8,779 bases of DNA from Bryobacteraceae bacterium (GCA_030044325.1 JASHWA010000517.1:1-8779); one strand, 5' to 3'. Shown: positions 1 through 6,837, numbered from the stretch's first letter. Program-made: numbers and translations. Notes: generated from the letters alone by a model not told the origin.

Positions 1-525
1 ATCGAAAACATGCACAAGAAATCGAGCCGCTACAAACGCGCAAAAGCTCCGGGCAACTACTGGAATAAGACAATCGTGCTCGGCTTGTTTGAGCGCGATC
101 GTAGCGTTCGCGCCGCTGTCGCGCCGTCGCGCACGAAACACCACATTGAGCCCTTCCTGCAAGAGAATGTTGAAGCGGGCTCGAAGCTCTACACCGACGA
201 ACTGCCGGTATACGGCCACGTCGCGCCGGAGTTGAAGCGCGAGTTCGTGAATCACCTTGAGAGCTACGTCAACGGCCGCGTTCACACCAACGGCCTTGAG
301 AATTTCTGGTCGCTCCTGAAGCGCGGCCTGAAGGGAACCTACGTTTCGGTCGATCCCGCGCACCTTCAACGCTACGTCGACGAGCAAGTGTATCGCTTCA
401 ACAATCGTGGAGACAAAGAGAACCCGCTTACTGACAGTGACCTCTTTGATTTGGCCGTCCGCCAGATCGTCGGAAAGCGCCTGACTTGGGCCGAAGTCAC
501 TGGCAAGGTGGCGGATGTTCAATGA
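1..525 (+). CDS. IS1595-family (ISXO2-like) transposase, C-terminal part, 5' end outside window
   Basis: The frame is open from base 1, so this is the catalytic C-terminal half of a transposase whose N-terminal zinc-ribbon part would lie to the left. About 174 residues are visible. Matches to the ISXO2-like DDE/DDNK domain are the acidic block LYTDELPVYGH (second catalytic Asp), the segment VHTNGLENFWSLLKRG, which holds the Asn and Lys/Glu positions typical of IS1595 enzymes, and the nearby HLQRYVDEQVYRFNNR block that ends most family members. The first M at base 10 lies inside the domain and is probably not the start. The enzyme would cut and rejoin element ends. No frameshift or internal stop is seen in the visible part, so the copy may be intact. 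Family assignment is confident; subgroup and activity cannot be judged. Confidence 0.9.
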   Translation: MENMHKKSSRYKRAKAPGNYWNKTIVLGLFERDRSVRAAVAPSRTKHHIEPFLQENVEAGSKLYTDELPVYGHVAPELKREFVNHLESYVNGRVHTNGLENFWSLLKRGLKGTYVSVDPAHLQRYVDEQVYRFNNRGDKENPLTDSDLFDLAVRQIVGKRLTWAEVTGKVADVQ

Positions 526-640
526 AGATTGCGCCCCTGATGCGTCGGGGGCGCGGAAAAAGGGACTAAACACTGTGTTTGCAGACGCATAGCTGTTTAC
601 GTAACTTTAGTGTTTGCAATAAGTTGCTGACCTATGCTAG
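526..640. mobile_element. Probable right-end tail of the IS1595-type element
   Basis: This non-coding stretch lies between the transposase stop and the next gene's promoter and is full of short repeats. It holds a hairpin at 531-554, a palindrome AAACAC-T-GTGTTT at 568-580, a direct repeat GTGTTTGCA at 575-583 and 610-618, and ATGCGTC (540-546) inverted as GACGCAT (584-590). Such repeats are expected near a transposon terminus, but the left end is outside the window, so the terminal inverted repeat, the exact boundary and the target duplication cannot be set. The extent given is approximate. Confidence 0.4.
531..554 (+). terminator. GC-rich hairpin after the transposase gene
   Basis: GCGCCCC (531-537) pairs with GGGGCGC (548-554), and the stem extends through TGA/TCG (one G-T wobble) to a TGCG loop, giving about 10 pairs. 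It starts 6 bases after the transposase stop. No T-tract follows (GGAAAAAGGG instead), so it is either a weak or factor-assisted terminator, or a structure that blocks read-through in or out of the element. Confidence 0.4.
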
Positions 641-647
641 ATTTTAA

Positions 648-676
648 TTGGAGGCAGGAGCTATTGGTGATAGAAT
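648..676 (+). promoter_or_regulatory. Candidate sigma-70 promoter for the HicB/HicA-like operon
   Basis: TTGGAG (648-653) and TAGAAT (671-676) are separated by 17 bases. The -10 matches TATAAT at five of six positions. Transcription would start near 683, giving a leader of about 20 bases before the ATG at 702. The TTG here could also be read as an in-frame start codon; treating it as the -35 box fits the ATG 702 start better. Based on sequence match only. Confidence 0.35.
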
Positions 677-701
677 ACTAGGCTCCAAAAAAACGTTATC
701 C

Positions 702-1022
702 ATGACACTTGTTCGAATCAACGCTGCTGTTCCCTGGGCGGTTACTCGCGGTAAAGGTGGAGCGTGGGTCGGCGTTTGCGAACCTCTCAAGCTTACAATT
801 CAGTCCCCGACATGGACCGATTTAATGGAAGACATTGGGCATACGCTTGACGCCATTCTTCAGGACTTGCTTGCAGGCAATGAGTTTGATAAATTCCTCC
901 GCGATCAGGGATGGACACTCGTCAGCCCGCTCCCATCAAAGCCAAAGAACATCCGATTTGATGTACCCTTCATCCCCGCAGTGATGGGAGCACATGGTTC
1001 GTCGAGAGAACTTCATCAATAA
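702..1022 (+). CDS. HicB-like antitoxin (partial-RNase-H-like fold), putative
   Basis: A 106-residue protein. Residues about 13-71 follow the HicB pattern: a short beta hairpin with a Gly-rich turn (TRGKGGAWVGVCEPL), a strand, then a helix with regularly spaced Leu/Ile (DLMEDIGHTLDAILQDLL) and a terminal GW. HicB proteins bind and neutralise HicA, and many also repress their operon. Here the C-terminal 35 residues (about 72-106) show no clear helix-turn-helix or ribbon-helix-helix, so a DNA-binding role is uncertain. ATG 702 is preferred: the frame is open back to TTG 648, but the upstream residues look non-family and overlap a promoter-like sequence. No good ribosome site precedes ATG 702. 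The purine-rich GGAGGCAGGAG at 650-660 is too far upstream to serve it. The stop lies inside the next gene. The family call rests on pattern and neighbour, not on a search. Confidence 0.6.
   Translation: MTLVRINAAVPWAVTRGKGGAWVGVCEPLKLTIQSPTWTDLMEDIGHTLDAILQDLLAGNEFDKFLRDQGWTLVSPLPSKPKNIRFDVPFIPAVMGAHGSSRELHQ
986..990 (+). promoter_or_regulatory. Ribosome binding site GGGAG for the HicA-like gene
   Basis: GGGAG ends three bases before ATG 994 and lies inside the coding sequence of the HicB-like gene, consistent with translational coupling of toxin to antitoxin. The short spacing makes it weaker than ideal. Confidence 0.45.
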
Positions 1023-1215
1023 AATTCGGGAATTGAACTACACGTACAAAACCCAGCAAAAGCGTACACGACTTTGGAGGAAAAGGGGTGGCACGCATTT
1101 CATTTCTGTCCCAATGTGTGACCTACTAGAGGATGAGTTTGTTATCCACTCTTTACGGCAAGCTGGCCTGCGAGATGAGGAGATCCAATCCTTCATGACG
1201 GTCGCGAAGTCGTGA
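994..1215 (+). CDS. HicA-like mRNA interferase toxin, putative
   Basis: A small basic protein of 73 residues. It shows the HicA layout: an N-terminal helix (ENFINKIRELNYTYK), a basic strand region (KRTRLWRKRGG), a His in the GGTH motif (residues 32-35) matching the catalytic G-S/T-H of HicA, a following strand ending in VP, and a last helix with LRQAGL near residues 54-59. HicA toxins use a double-stranded-RNA-binding-like fold and cleave mRNA. Within the known families this is a divergent member: the loop between VP and LRQAGL (CDLLEDEFV) is longer and more acidic than in short HicA proteins. It overlaps the antitoxin gene by 29 bases in another frame. The order antitoxin then toxin is the reverse of classical hicAB. 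Toxicity is inferred. Confidence 0.65.
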   Translation: MVRRENFINKIRELNYTYKTQQKRTRLWRKRGGTHFISVPMCDLLEDEFVIHSLRQAGLRDEEIQSFMTVAKS

Positions 1216-1222
1216 GAACACG

Positions 1223-1402
1223 ATGAAGCCAAGCAATCCTCCGCCGCGCCAGCCCAACGGCCAGCCGTTTGAATCCCTAGACCAGCTTTTCCGCGCTGTG
1301 ATCGCCGTCCCGAAAGCCGAAATCGACCGGCGGGACCGCGAGTGGAAGCGCGAGCACGGCCAGCCGCGAGTCGCAAAACCGCCGAAGAAAAAGAGGCGCT
1401 GA
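1223..1402 (+). CDS. Small basic protein, 59 residues, unknown function
   Basis: An ORF starting 7 bases after the HicA-like stop. The protein has a Pro-rich start (PSNPPPRQP), a predicted amphipathic middle (FESLDQLFRAVIAVPKAEIDRRDREWKREH, residues about 16-45) and a very basic tail ending KPPKKKRR. The middle, with FxxLDxLFRAVxxVPKAEIDRRxxEW, reads like a real conserved small-protein core of the kind often seen near toxin-antitoxin genes in Acidobacteriota and cyanobacteria; that recollection is not verified. No strong ribosome site is visible, so translation may be coupled to the toxin gene. It could be an accessory or second antitoxin, or an unrelated small protein. I do not assign a function. 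Confidence 0.55.
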   Translation: MKPSNPPPRQPNGQPFESLDQLFRAVIAVPKAEIDRRDREWKREHGQPRVAKPPKKKRR

Positions 1403-1413
1403 AGCGGCCCGGC

Positions 1414-1536
1414 ATGGAGGCCCAACTCAGTAAAGCCAAACTGAAGGCACTAACCGCTGCCTGCGCCATCGTGGTGCTCTCCAGCCTTCTTTACGGAGGA
1501 TTGTGGCTTTGGATCTACTGCTCCGGCGATTTGTGA
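1414..1536 (+). CDS. Small single-span membrane peptide, 40 residues, hypothetical
   Basis: It starts at ATG 1414, 11 bases after the previous stop. The peptide has a basic N-terminus (QLSKAKLKAL) followed by a long hydrophobic run, residues about 12-35 (TAACAIVVLSSLLYGG then LWLWIY), and ends CSGDL. This predicts one membrane span with the N-terminus inside. The frame stays open upstream to 1342, but the extra 24 residues overlap the preceding gene and look like a shadow of it. Ribosome site is weak. Possibilities are a small membrane partner of the upstream cassette, a hydrophobic toxin-like peptide, or a chance ORF; the clear span supports coding only modestly. Confidence 0.4.
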   Translation: MEAQLSKAKLKALTAACAIVVLSSLLYGGLWLWIYCSGDL

Positions 1537-1562
1537 AATTCCAATTCCGGGGCCGTCGCTTA

Positions 1563-1611
1563 GGACTTACTGAGTGTTGTTAATTATTGCCGACTACTCA
1601 GTCCCCTTTTT
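1563..1611 (+). terminator. Weak hairpin plus T-tract after the small-gene cassette
   Basis: GGACT (1563-1567) can pair with AGTCC (1600-1604), and GAGT (1572-1575) with ACTC (1596-1599), with a four-base bulge; alternatively ACTGAGT (1569-1575) pairs with ACTCAGT (1596-1602). The loop is about 20 bases and A/T-rich. CCCC and five T follow at 1607-1611. This is a plausible but weak intrinsic terminator between the cassette and the secreted-protein gene. Confidence 0.4.
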
Positions 1612-1623
1612 CAACAAGCTCCT

Positions 1624-1629
1624 GGGAGG
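1624..1629 (+). promoter_or_regulatory. Ribosome binding site GGGAGG for the TIGR03435-type gene
   Basis: A strong Shine-Dalgarno match three bases before ATG 1633, which fixes the start of the secreted protein. The spacing is short. Confidence 0.6.
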
Positions 1630-1632
1630 CGC

Positions 1633-2406
1633 ATGAAGTCAAAGTTGGCCGCTTTCGCGTTCATCACGCTTGCGCACGCGCAGGCGCTGCCGCAGTTCGA
1701 AGTCGCATCCGTGAAGGTGAACAAATCTGGTAACGGCGTAGCCGGGGGATGTCACGGGATCGATTCAAAGTATGCTCCCGGCCAAATAGCGGCCGCACCG
1801 CCGCTCGGCCGCTGCGTGATCACCGCCGGACGCCTGGGCCATCTGATCGGGATCGCGTGGCAACTGAACTTGATGGCATTGATTCAAGGCGGACCCGATT
1901 GGGTGATGCAGGGCTACGACCGTTTCGATATACAAGCTGAGGCCGCCAATCCCACCGGAACCACGGAAGCGCAGCTTCGCTCCATGCTTCAGGGCGCCCT
2001 GATCGACCGGTTTCAACTGAAATTTCATCGTCAGACCGTCGAGCGTCCCGGCTTCGCTTTGGTGATCGCAAAAAACGGCCCGCGCCTTAAGCCGTCCCAA
2101 GCGCCGGACGTGGTCTTCGACTTCGGCGGCCAGTTTAAGCCGATGCCCGGCCGCCCCGCGACGCTCACCGCGCGCAAATACTCGATGGCGCGCCTCGCGC
2201 AACTGGTTGCGAACGTGCGGCAGCAACCCGTGGTGGATAAGACCGGACTCACCGGCGATTTCGATTTCACGCTCGATTGGGACGAAGACCAGGGTCCCAC
2301 GATCGAAACCGCGCTTCAGGAACAGCTCGGGCTGAAACTCGAACGGCAGAAAGTCCCGGTCGACTTATTCGTGATCGATTCCGCGCAACAACCATCCGCG
2401 AACTGA
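1633..2406 (+). CDS. Secreted TIGR03435-family protein (Solibacter-type), unknown function
   Basis: A 257-residue protein with an N-terminal signal peptide: basic KSK, hydrophobic LAAFAFITLA and a likely signal-peptidase-I cut after AQA (residue 18), so it should be exported. There is no lipobox Cys. The mature protein begins LPQFEVASVK, the hallmark opening of the TIGR03435 family, which is greatly expanded in Candidatus Solibacter and other Acidobacteriota. Further family landmarks are two Cys at residues 40 and 61 (possible disulfide), the QLRSMLQGALIDRFQLKFHRQ block (about 115-134), VDKTGLTGDFDFTLDW (201-216) and the C-terminal QLGLKLERQKVPVDLFVIDSAQQPSAN stretch in two segments (231-257). 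The length fits the family. No biochemical function is established. Its stop directly abuts the convergent argS stop. Confidence 0.92.
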   Translation: MKSKLAAFAFITLAHAQALPQFEVASVKVNKSGNGVAGGCHGIDSKYAPGQIAAAPPLGRCVITAGRLGHLIGIAWQLNLMALIQGGPDWVMQGYDRFDIQAEAANPTGTTEAQLRSMLQGALIDRFQLKFHRQTVERPGFALVIAKNGPRLKPSQAPDVVFDFGGQFKPMPGRPATLTARKYSMARLAQLVANVRQQPVVDKTGLTGDFDFTLDWDEDQGPTIETALQEQLGLKLERQKVPVDLFVIDSAQQPSAN

Positions 2407-4356
2407 TCACATGTACTCGGGCACTTCGATGCCGAGAACCGCCAGCGTCCGCTCCAACTGCGCGCGAAAATATTCCGTCATCCACAATAAAAACGTCTTC
2501 TTTTCCGGATTCGTCTCCGAAATTACCGGAAATTCGTGATAGAAATTGCTGAACGCCTGCGCGAGCTGGAACGCGTAGCGCGCTGCGTGCGAAGGCTCCC
2601 CGCTTGCGACTGCGCGTTCGATCGCCGAATCCGATTTCGACGCGGCGAGCAGCAATTGCCAGCAATCTTCGTTGGAATTCAGTTGCCGGGCCAGAGCCTC
2701 CAGCGGCAGCGCCGCGCGAAAATCGGGAATTTTCTCGCCGCGCTCTTCGAGTTTGCGCAAAATATTCCGCGCGCGCACCGCTGCGTACTGCACATACGGA
2801 CCGGTCTCGCCCTCAAAACTCAATGCTTCTGAAAAATCAAACGCGATCAGCGAATTTCGCGTAAATTTCAGCATGAAATAGCGCAGCGCACCCACCGCGA
2901 TCTCGGACGCCACCCGTTTGCGCGCCTCTGCCGCCTCCTCCGGATGCCGCGATGTAACTTCGATCAGCGCATTCTCGATCAACTTATCGATCAGATCGTC
3001 GGCCTTGACACCCAGTCCCTTGCGGCCGGACACCTCCACGTACGGACGGCGCTTATCTTCTTCTGAAAGCTCGATCCCAAGCTCGACGCAGGTGCGCGGC
3101 GAAAGCGCGACCATCTCATAGGAAAAATGCACGCTGCGATCGGCCTGCTCCGCGTAGCCAAGCGCGCGCAATCCCGCCACGACTACATCTTGCAGGTACG
3201 ATTGCCGCGAATCGATCACGTTGTACACGCGCGACCCTCCGCCGAAGTGCAGATCGTTCGCTTGCGGCTGATCGGTCGAAGCCCAAAGCGGATGCCCGTC
3301 CGGATATTCGTACCATTTCCGGTAATAAAAATCCTTCCCCAGCAGGCCGAATTTCCAAAGCTGATACGCAATGTCTTTCCCGACGTAAGTGACCGTCCCG
3401 TTCGAGCGCACGATCACCTTGCTGTCCTCTTCACCCTGGGGGTCGTCGCGAAACGCCGCGCCCGGCATCACCCAGCAGCCCTTGTTCTTGCCCTCGGTCT
3501 CGAAATAAATCGCCTGGCGCTGTTTCAACTGTTCGAACGCCGAGGCCCAGAATTGCAAATGCAGGATTTCGCTTTCGCGCGGCAAAACGTCATACTCGAT
3601 TCCCAGCCGCAGCATGGTTTGCAAATGCGCATCGACGATCGCATCGGCCACCAGGTGCCCGATCTCCGCGTCCGCGCCTTCATCGGCTTCGATCGCGTGC
3701 AGCGTCTCCCTGCGCCACTCCGCGGCGTCCTCCTTGTGATCCTGGTAATAGGCCGAGATGCGCGTATACACGTCCCAGCACAGGTAATCGAAGCGTGTGG
3801 ACGTAATCAGATCCCGAACGTTTTCCGCCGATTTGTTTTCAAGCCTCCGGAACCCGATCACCACGTCGGCCACCTGCACGCCCGTATTGTCGATATAATT
3901 CTGCACCTCCACCGTTTCCCCCGTCGCGCGCAGCATGCGCACGAACGTGTCGCCCAGAATCGCGTTGCGCAGGTGTCCGATGTGCGCGGCTTTGTTGGGA
4001 TTGATGTTGGTGTGCTCGACGATGATTTTTCCCGCCCCGTGCGCGCCTGCCTGCGCTTCTCCTGCGATCAATCCCCAGGCATACGAACCGCGGTCCAGCC
4101 GGACATTCAAATACCCGTTGCCCGCGATCTCGATCGAAGACACTCCGTCGACTGTGAAACCGTCGGCAACCTCCACCGCGATCGCCTTGGGCGCCTTCTT
4201 CAACTGCCGTGCCAGCTGAAACGCCGCTGCAATCGCGACTTCGCCGAAGGACGCCTGCTTGGGCTGCTCGGTTTGCACGGCAAATTCAATTCCATACAGC
4301 GCGGCGATGCGTGCGGACACAGCTTCACTGATCCGCTTCTCCAATACATGAAACAT
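2407..4356 (-). CDS. argS: Arginyl-tRNA synthetase
   Basis: A 649-residue class I aminoacyl-tRNA synthetase that charges tRNA-Arg with arginine using ATP in the cytoplasm. The N-terminal tRNA D-loop-recognising domain covers about 1-95. The Rossmann catalytic core follows, with HTNINPNKAAHIGH giving the HIGH motif at 125-128, NYIDNTGVQ at 153-161, SNGTVTYVGKDIAYQ at 318-332, and a degenerate KMSKS site SGRKG at 443-447, which is normal for ArgRS. The DALR anticodon-binding domain begins near TGPYVQYAAVRAR (518-530) and ends LGIEVPEYM. All expected motifs are present, so the enzyme should be functional. The length is a little above typical bacterial ArgRS, with extra residues around 340-370. 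ATG 4356 gives the normal N-terminus, although no clear ribosome site precedes it. The gene lies 27 bases downstream of the permease gene. Confidence 0.97.
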   Translation of the reverse strand: MFHVLEKRISEAVSARIAALYGIEFAVQTEQPKQASFGEVAIAAAFQLARQLKKAPKAIAVEVADGFTVDGVSSIEIAGNGYLNVRLDRGSYAWGLIAGEAQAGAHGAGKIIVEHTNINPNKAAHIGHLRNAILGDTFVRMLRATGETVEVQNYIDNTGVQVADVVIGFRRLENKSAENVRDLITSTRFDYLCWDVYTRISAYYQDHKEDAAEWRRETLHAIEADEGADAEIGHLVADAIVDAHLQTMLRLGIEYDVLPRESEILHLQFWASAFEQLKQRQAIYFETEGKNKGCWVMPGAAFRDDPQGEEDSKVIVRSNGTVTYVGKDIAYQLWKFGLLGKDFYYRKWYEYPDGHPLWASTDQPQANDLHFGGGSRVYNVIDSRQSYLQDVVVAGLRALGYAEQADRSVHFSYEMVALSPRTCVELGIELSEEDKRRPYVEVSGRKGLGVKADDLIDKLIENALIEVTSRHPEEAAEARKRVASEIAVGALRYFMLKFTRNSLIAFDFSEALSFEGETGPYVQYAAVRARNILRKLEERGEKIPDFRAALPLEALARQLNSNEDCWQLLLAASKSDSAIERAVASGEPSHAARYAFQLAQAFSNFYHEFPVISETNPEKKTFLLWMTEYFRAQLERTLAVLGIEVPEYM

Positions 4357-4358
4357 GA

Positions 4359-4374
4359 AGTTACCAGTGTAACT
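4359..4374 (-). promoter_or_regulatory. Small inverted repeat in the argS leader
   Basis: AGTTAC (4359-4364) and GTAACT (4369-4374) form a perfect 6-base inverted repeat around a 4-base loop, within the 27-base gap between the permease stop and the argS start. No T-tract follows on the minus strand. It could be a short hairpin near the argS start or an operator. At this length, chance is possible. Confidence 0.25.
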
Positions 4375-4383
4375 GTTCGCGTT

Positions 4384-6777
4384 TTACTCGACGCGGATTG
4401 CGTCCAGCGGATCGATTTGCGCCGCGCGTCGCGCGGGAAGAAACGCGGCGAGCGCGGCCGCCACCGCCAGAACCAACACGGCCGCGCCGACCGTGAGAAT
4501 ATCCAGTGGCCCGATGCCGAACAGCACGGCGCGGATCGTCCTTTCCGCCACGGTGGTCAGCGCGATTCCAACCGCGACTCCCGTGATGAGCAACCGGCCC
4601 GCTCCGGCCAACACCATCAGCATGATCTGCGATGGGCCTGCGCCCAGCGCGATGCGCACGCCGATTTCCCGCGTTCGCGCCGCGACGATCCGCGAAATCA
4701 GGCTGTACAAACCCACCGAAGCGAGCAGCATCGCCGCGGCGGCGAACAACGAGAGGAAACGCGAGTTCAGGCGCGGTTGCTCGAGCGCGTCGTCGACCAG
4801 CGAATCGAGCAGCTTCACGCCGAAAACCGCGCGCTCCGGCGCGATTTGATGCACGATCGACGGAATTTCGCGCATCATCGCGCGAGCGTCGCCGCGCGTG
4901 CGGACCACGTATTCCGGATCGGGCCAGCTGCCGGCGAACTGGCATTCGTAAACGTAAGGTGTCGCCGCGATCGACAGGCCGTCTTCCAGCGCGTCGCCCA
5001 CCACGCCGACGATCTCGACACCCGGGGCGGCCGCGATGGCGCTGAAGTTGAGATGGCGGCCGACAAGGTTCGCGCCTTTCGCGTAAACCTCGACGAAGCG
5101 GCGATTGACCATCGCCTGGGTGGGCTTCGGTTTGGTGAAATCGAACGGACCGGTCGTGCGGCACCATTGGCCTGTGAGCAGCGGAATCCGCAGCGCTTGC
5201 ATGTACCCGGCGGTGACGTTGCGATAGCCGACGCTGAGCGGCGCGCCCTCGTCCGGCGTGAGTCCTTCCAGCGTGGGCTGAAACCGCAGCGTGGCCCCGG
5301 TGGCCGGAAGAAAATTGGTGAACCCCGCGGCCTCGACTCCGGGAGCTCGCTCGAGCGCGTCGAGAATGCCCAACTGCATCTGGCCGACGCGCGGGCGGTC
5401 TTCATCCCATGCCGCGCCGACGTGGAACGTGACGGCGTGATCAGTGCTGAATCCGGAATCGACGCGAGTCAAATTGTTATAGCTGCGCAGCAGAAGTCCC
5501 GCGCCGGCAAGCAGCAGCACCGTCAATGCAAGCTGCGCGACCACCAGGCCGCGTTGCAAAACGCGCCGGCCGCCGGAAACGCTGCGCGACGATTCGGCGA
5601 GCACCGGAGCGAGGTCCGCGCGTGTCGCCTGAATCGCGGGGATCGCGCCGAAGATCAACGCGGCGATCAGGCTCGCCGTCGCGGCGAAGGCCAGCGCCCG
5701 CCAGTCGAACGCAAGTTCGGTCATGCGCGGCAGATCGGCGAAAACTTTCGACAGAATATTTACCACGACCATAGCCACGGCCGAACCGAGCGCCGCGCCC
5801 GCGATCGCGATCCATAAAACTTCGCGCATCACCATGGCGATCACCTGCGCCCGCGATGCGCCGATCGAGCTCCGGATCGCCATCTCGCGCTCGCGCTGGT
5901 GAAGCTCGGCGAGCGTCAATCCCGCAATATTCGCGATCGCGATTAGAAGCAGCAGCGCAACCGCGCCGAACACCAGCAGCAGCGTGCGGCGATGTTGGCC
6001 TACGCGACTCTCCTTCAGACCGCCGACGACCGCCGACCAGTCCTTATCGGTATTGGGATACTGCTCGCCCAACTCGCGCTGGACGCGAGCCAGATCGGCT
6101 TGCGCCTGCTCGATGGTCACGCCGGGCCTCATGCGGCCGATTCCGGAAAGAAATCGCGCGTCGCGGGCGCGAAGCAGATATGCGTTGAATTGGCCGGGAA
6201 GCCAGAGGTCGATCGATGGGGCGCTGAAATCTCTGGGCATGACGCCCACAATCGAAAATTCTTTGCCGCCGAGCACCATGCGCTTCGACGTGACTCCGCG
6301 GCTCTGGCCGTAGCGGCGCGTCCACAGTGCGTAACTGATGACTGCCGCGCCCGGTCCGCCGTCGCGCTCCTCTTGCGCGGTGAACGTTCGTCCGAGCACC
6401 GGCACTGCGCTGTAAACTTCGAAAAATCGCGGCGCGACGCGGCGCCCCGCCAGCCGCTCCGGTTCAGCGCCGCTGGTATCGGTGACGTTCTCGGTGTACT
6501 GCCCGGAAATCGATTCGAAGGTCTGGTTGAGGTGATTCCAATCTTCCAGTCGTCCGGGCGCGATGAGGCTTTCTTTAGCGTTCTTCGAAGGGCTCGCTTC
6601 AAGGAGGGTCACCAGCCGGTCCGCGTGGAGATACGGCAGCGGCTTCAAAAGGATGGTGTCGACCAGCGAAAACAGCGCCGTAGTCGCGCCGATGCCGAGC
6701 ACAAGCATGAGCACGGCCGTAATGGTGAATCCGGGGCGGCGTAACAGCGTGCGAACAGCGATGTGCCAGTTTCGCAT
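4384..6777 (-). CDS. ADOP-type ABC transporter permease (MacB/FtsX family)
   Basis: A 797-residue inner-membrane protein with the duplicated MacB/FtsX layout typical of acidobacterial duplicated orphan permeases. The N-terminus (RTLLRRPGFTITAVLMLVLGIGATTALFSLV in two parts, residues 9-39) is the first span, followed by a periplasmic MacB core domain (about 45-260), FtsX spans near 265-288, 318-345 and 362-381, then a second unit with a span at 410-431, a second core domain (about 440-665) and spans near 675-697, 721-742 and 755-780. The cytoplasmic coupling motifs REREMAIRSSIGASRAQV (295-312) and RTREIGVRIALGAGPSQ (701-717) mark both halves. No ATPase gene is adjacent, as the name orphan implies. 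Substrate is unknown; relatives export peptides, macrolides or lipoproteins, or act in mechanotransmission. The start fits the family closely. argS follows on the same strand. Confidence 0.93.
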   Translation of the reverse strand: MRNWHIAVRTLLRRPGFTITAVLMLVLGIGATTALFSLVDTILLKPLPYLHADRLVTLLEASPSKNAKESLIAPGRLEDWNHLNQTFESISGQYTENVTDTSGAEPERLAGRRVAPRFFEVYSAVPVLGRTFTAQEERDGGPGAAVISYALWTRRYGQSRGVTSKRMVLGGKEFSIVGVMPRDFSAPSIDLWLPGQFNAYLLRARDARFLSGIGRMRPGVTIEQAQADLARVQRELGEQYPNTDKDWSAVVGGLKESRVGQHRRTLLLVFGAVALLLLIAIANIAGLTLAELHQREREMAIRSSIGASRAQVIAMVMREVLWIAIAGAALGSAVAMVVVNILSKVFADLPRMTELAFDWRALAFAATASLIAALIFGAIPAIQATRADLAPVLAESSRSVSGGRRVLQRGLVVAQLALTVLLLAGAGLLLRSYNNLTRVDSGFSTDHAVTFHVGAAWDEDRPRVGQMQLGILDALERAPGVEAAGFTNFLPATGATLRFQPTLEGLTPDEGAPLSVGYRNVTAGYMQALRIPLLTGQWCRTTGPFDFTKPKPTQAMVNRRFVEVYAKGANLVGRHLNFSAIAAAPGVEIVGVVGDALEDGLSIAATPYVYECQFAGSWPDPEYVVRTRGDARAMMREIPSIVHQIAPERAVFGVKLLDSLVDDALEQPRLNSRFLSLFAAAAMLLASVGLYSLISRIVAARTREIGVRIALGAGPSQIMLMVLAGAGRLLITGVAVGIALTTVAERTIRAVLFGIGPLDILTVGAAVLVLAVAAALAAFLPARRAAQIDPLDAIRVE

Positions 6778-6782
6778 GACGA

Positions 6783-6811
6783 ATTATACGCACAGACGCG
6801 CGAGAGGTTCC
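6783..6811 (-). promoter_or_regulatory. Candidate promoter for the permease gene, possibly leaderless
   Basis: On the minus strand a perfect TATAAT (6788-6783) lies only 5 bases before the ATG at 6777. GGAACC (6811-6806) sits 17 bases upstream of it, resembling an ECF-type -35 more than TTGACA. A start 6-7 bases after the -10 would fall at or beside the start codon, which would give a leaderless mRNA. No ribosome site precedes the ATG, in agreement. Prediction only. Confidence 0.4.
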
Positions 6812-6837
6812 ACGGTTAGCAGGCGCTAGGGAAAATG

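Noticed and set aside
648..701. TTG at 648 as the start of the HicB-like gene
   Set aside because: No ribosome site precedes it, the added 18 residues do not fit the fold, and the sequence reads as a promoter.
1038..1469. 143-codon minus-strand frame over the HicA-like and small-gene region
   Set aside because: Low-complexity Ser/Arg/Ala composition and full overlap with better plus-strand genes.
1765..2226. 153-codon minus-strand frame inside the TIGR03435-type gene
   Set aside because: Antisense shadow; the plus-strand protein carries all family motifs.
4361..5167. 268-codon minus-strand frame within the permease gene
   Set aside because: Alternate frame of the permease with a runaway Arg/Gly composition.
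3127..5817. 896-codon open frame on the plus strand antisense to argS and the permease gene
   Set aside because: It spans two well-supported minus-strand genes, its product is Arg/Asp/His-rich with no domain, and it fits the usual shadow frame of high-G+C coding DNA.
5992..6744. 250-codon plus-strand frame antisense to the permease N-terminus
   Set aside because: Shadow of a confident gene; no recognisable protein features.
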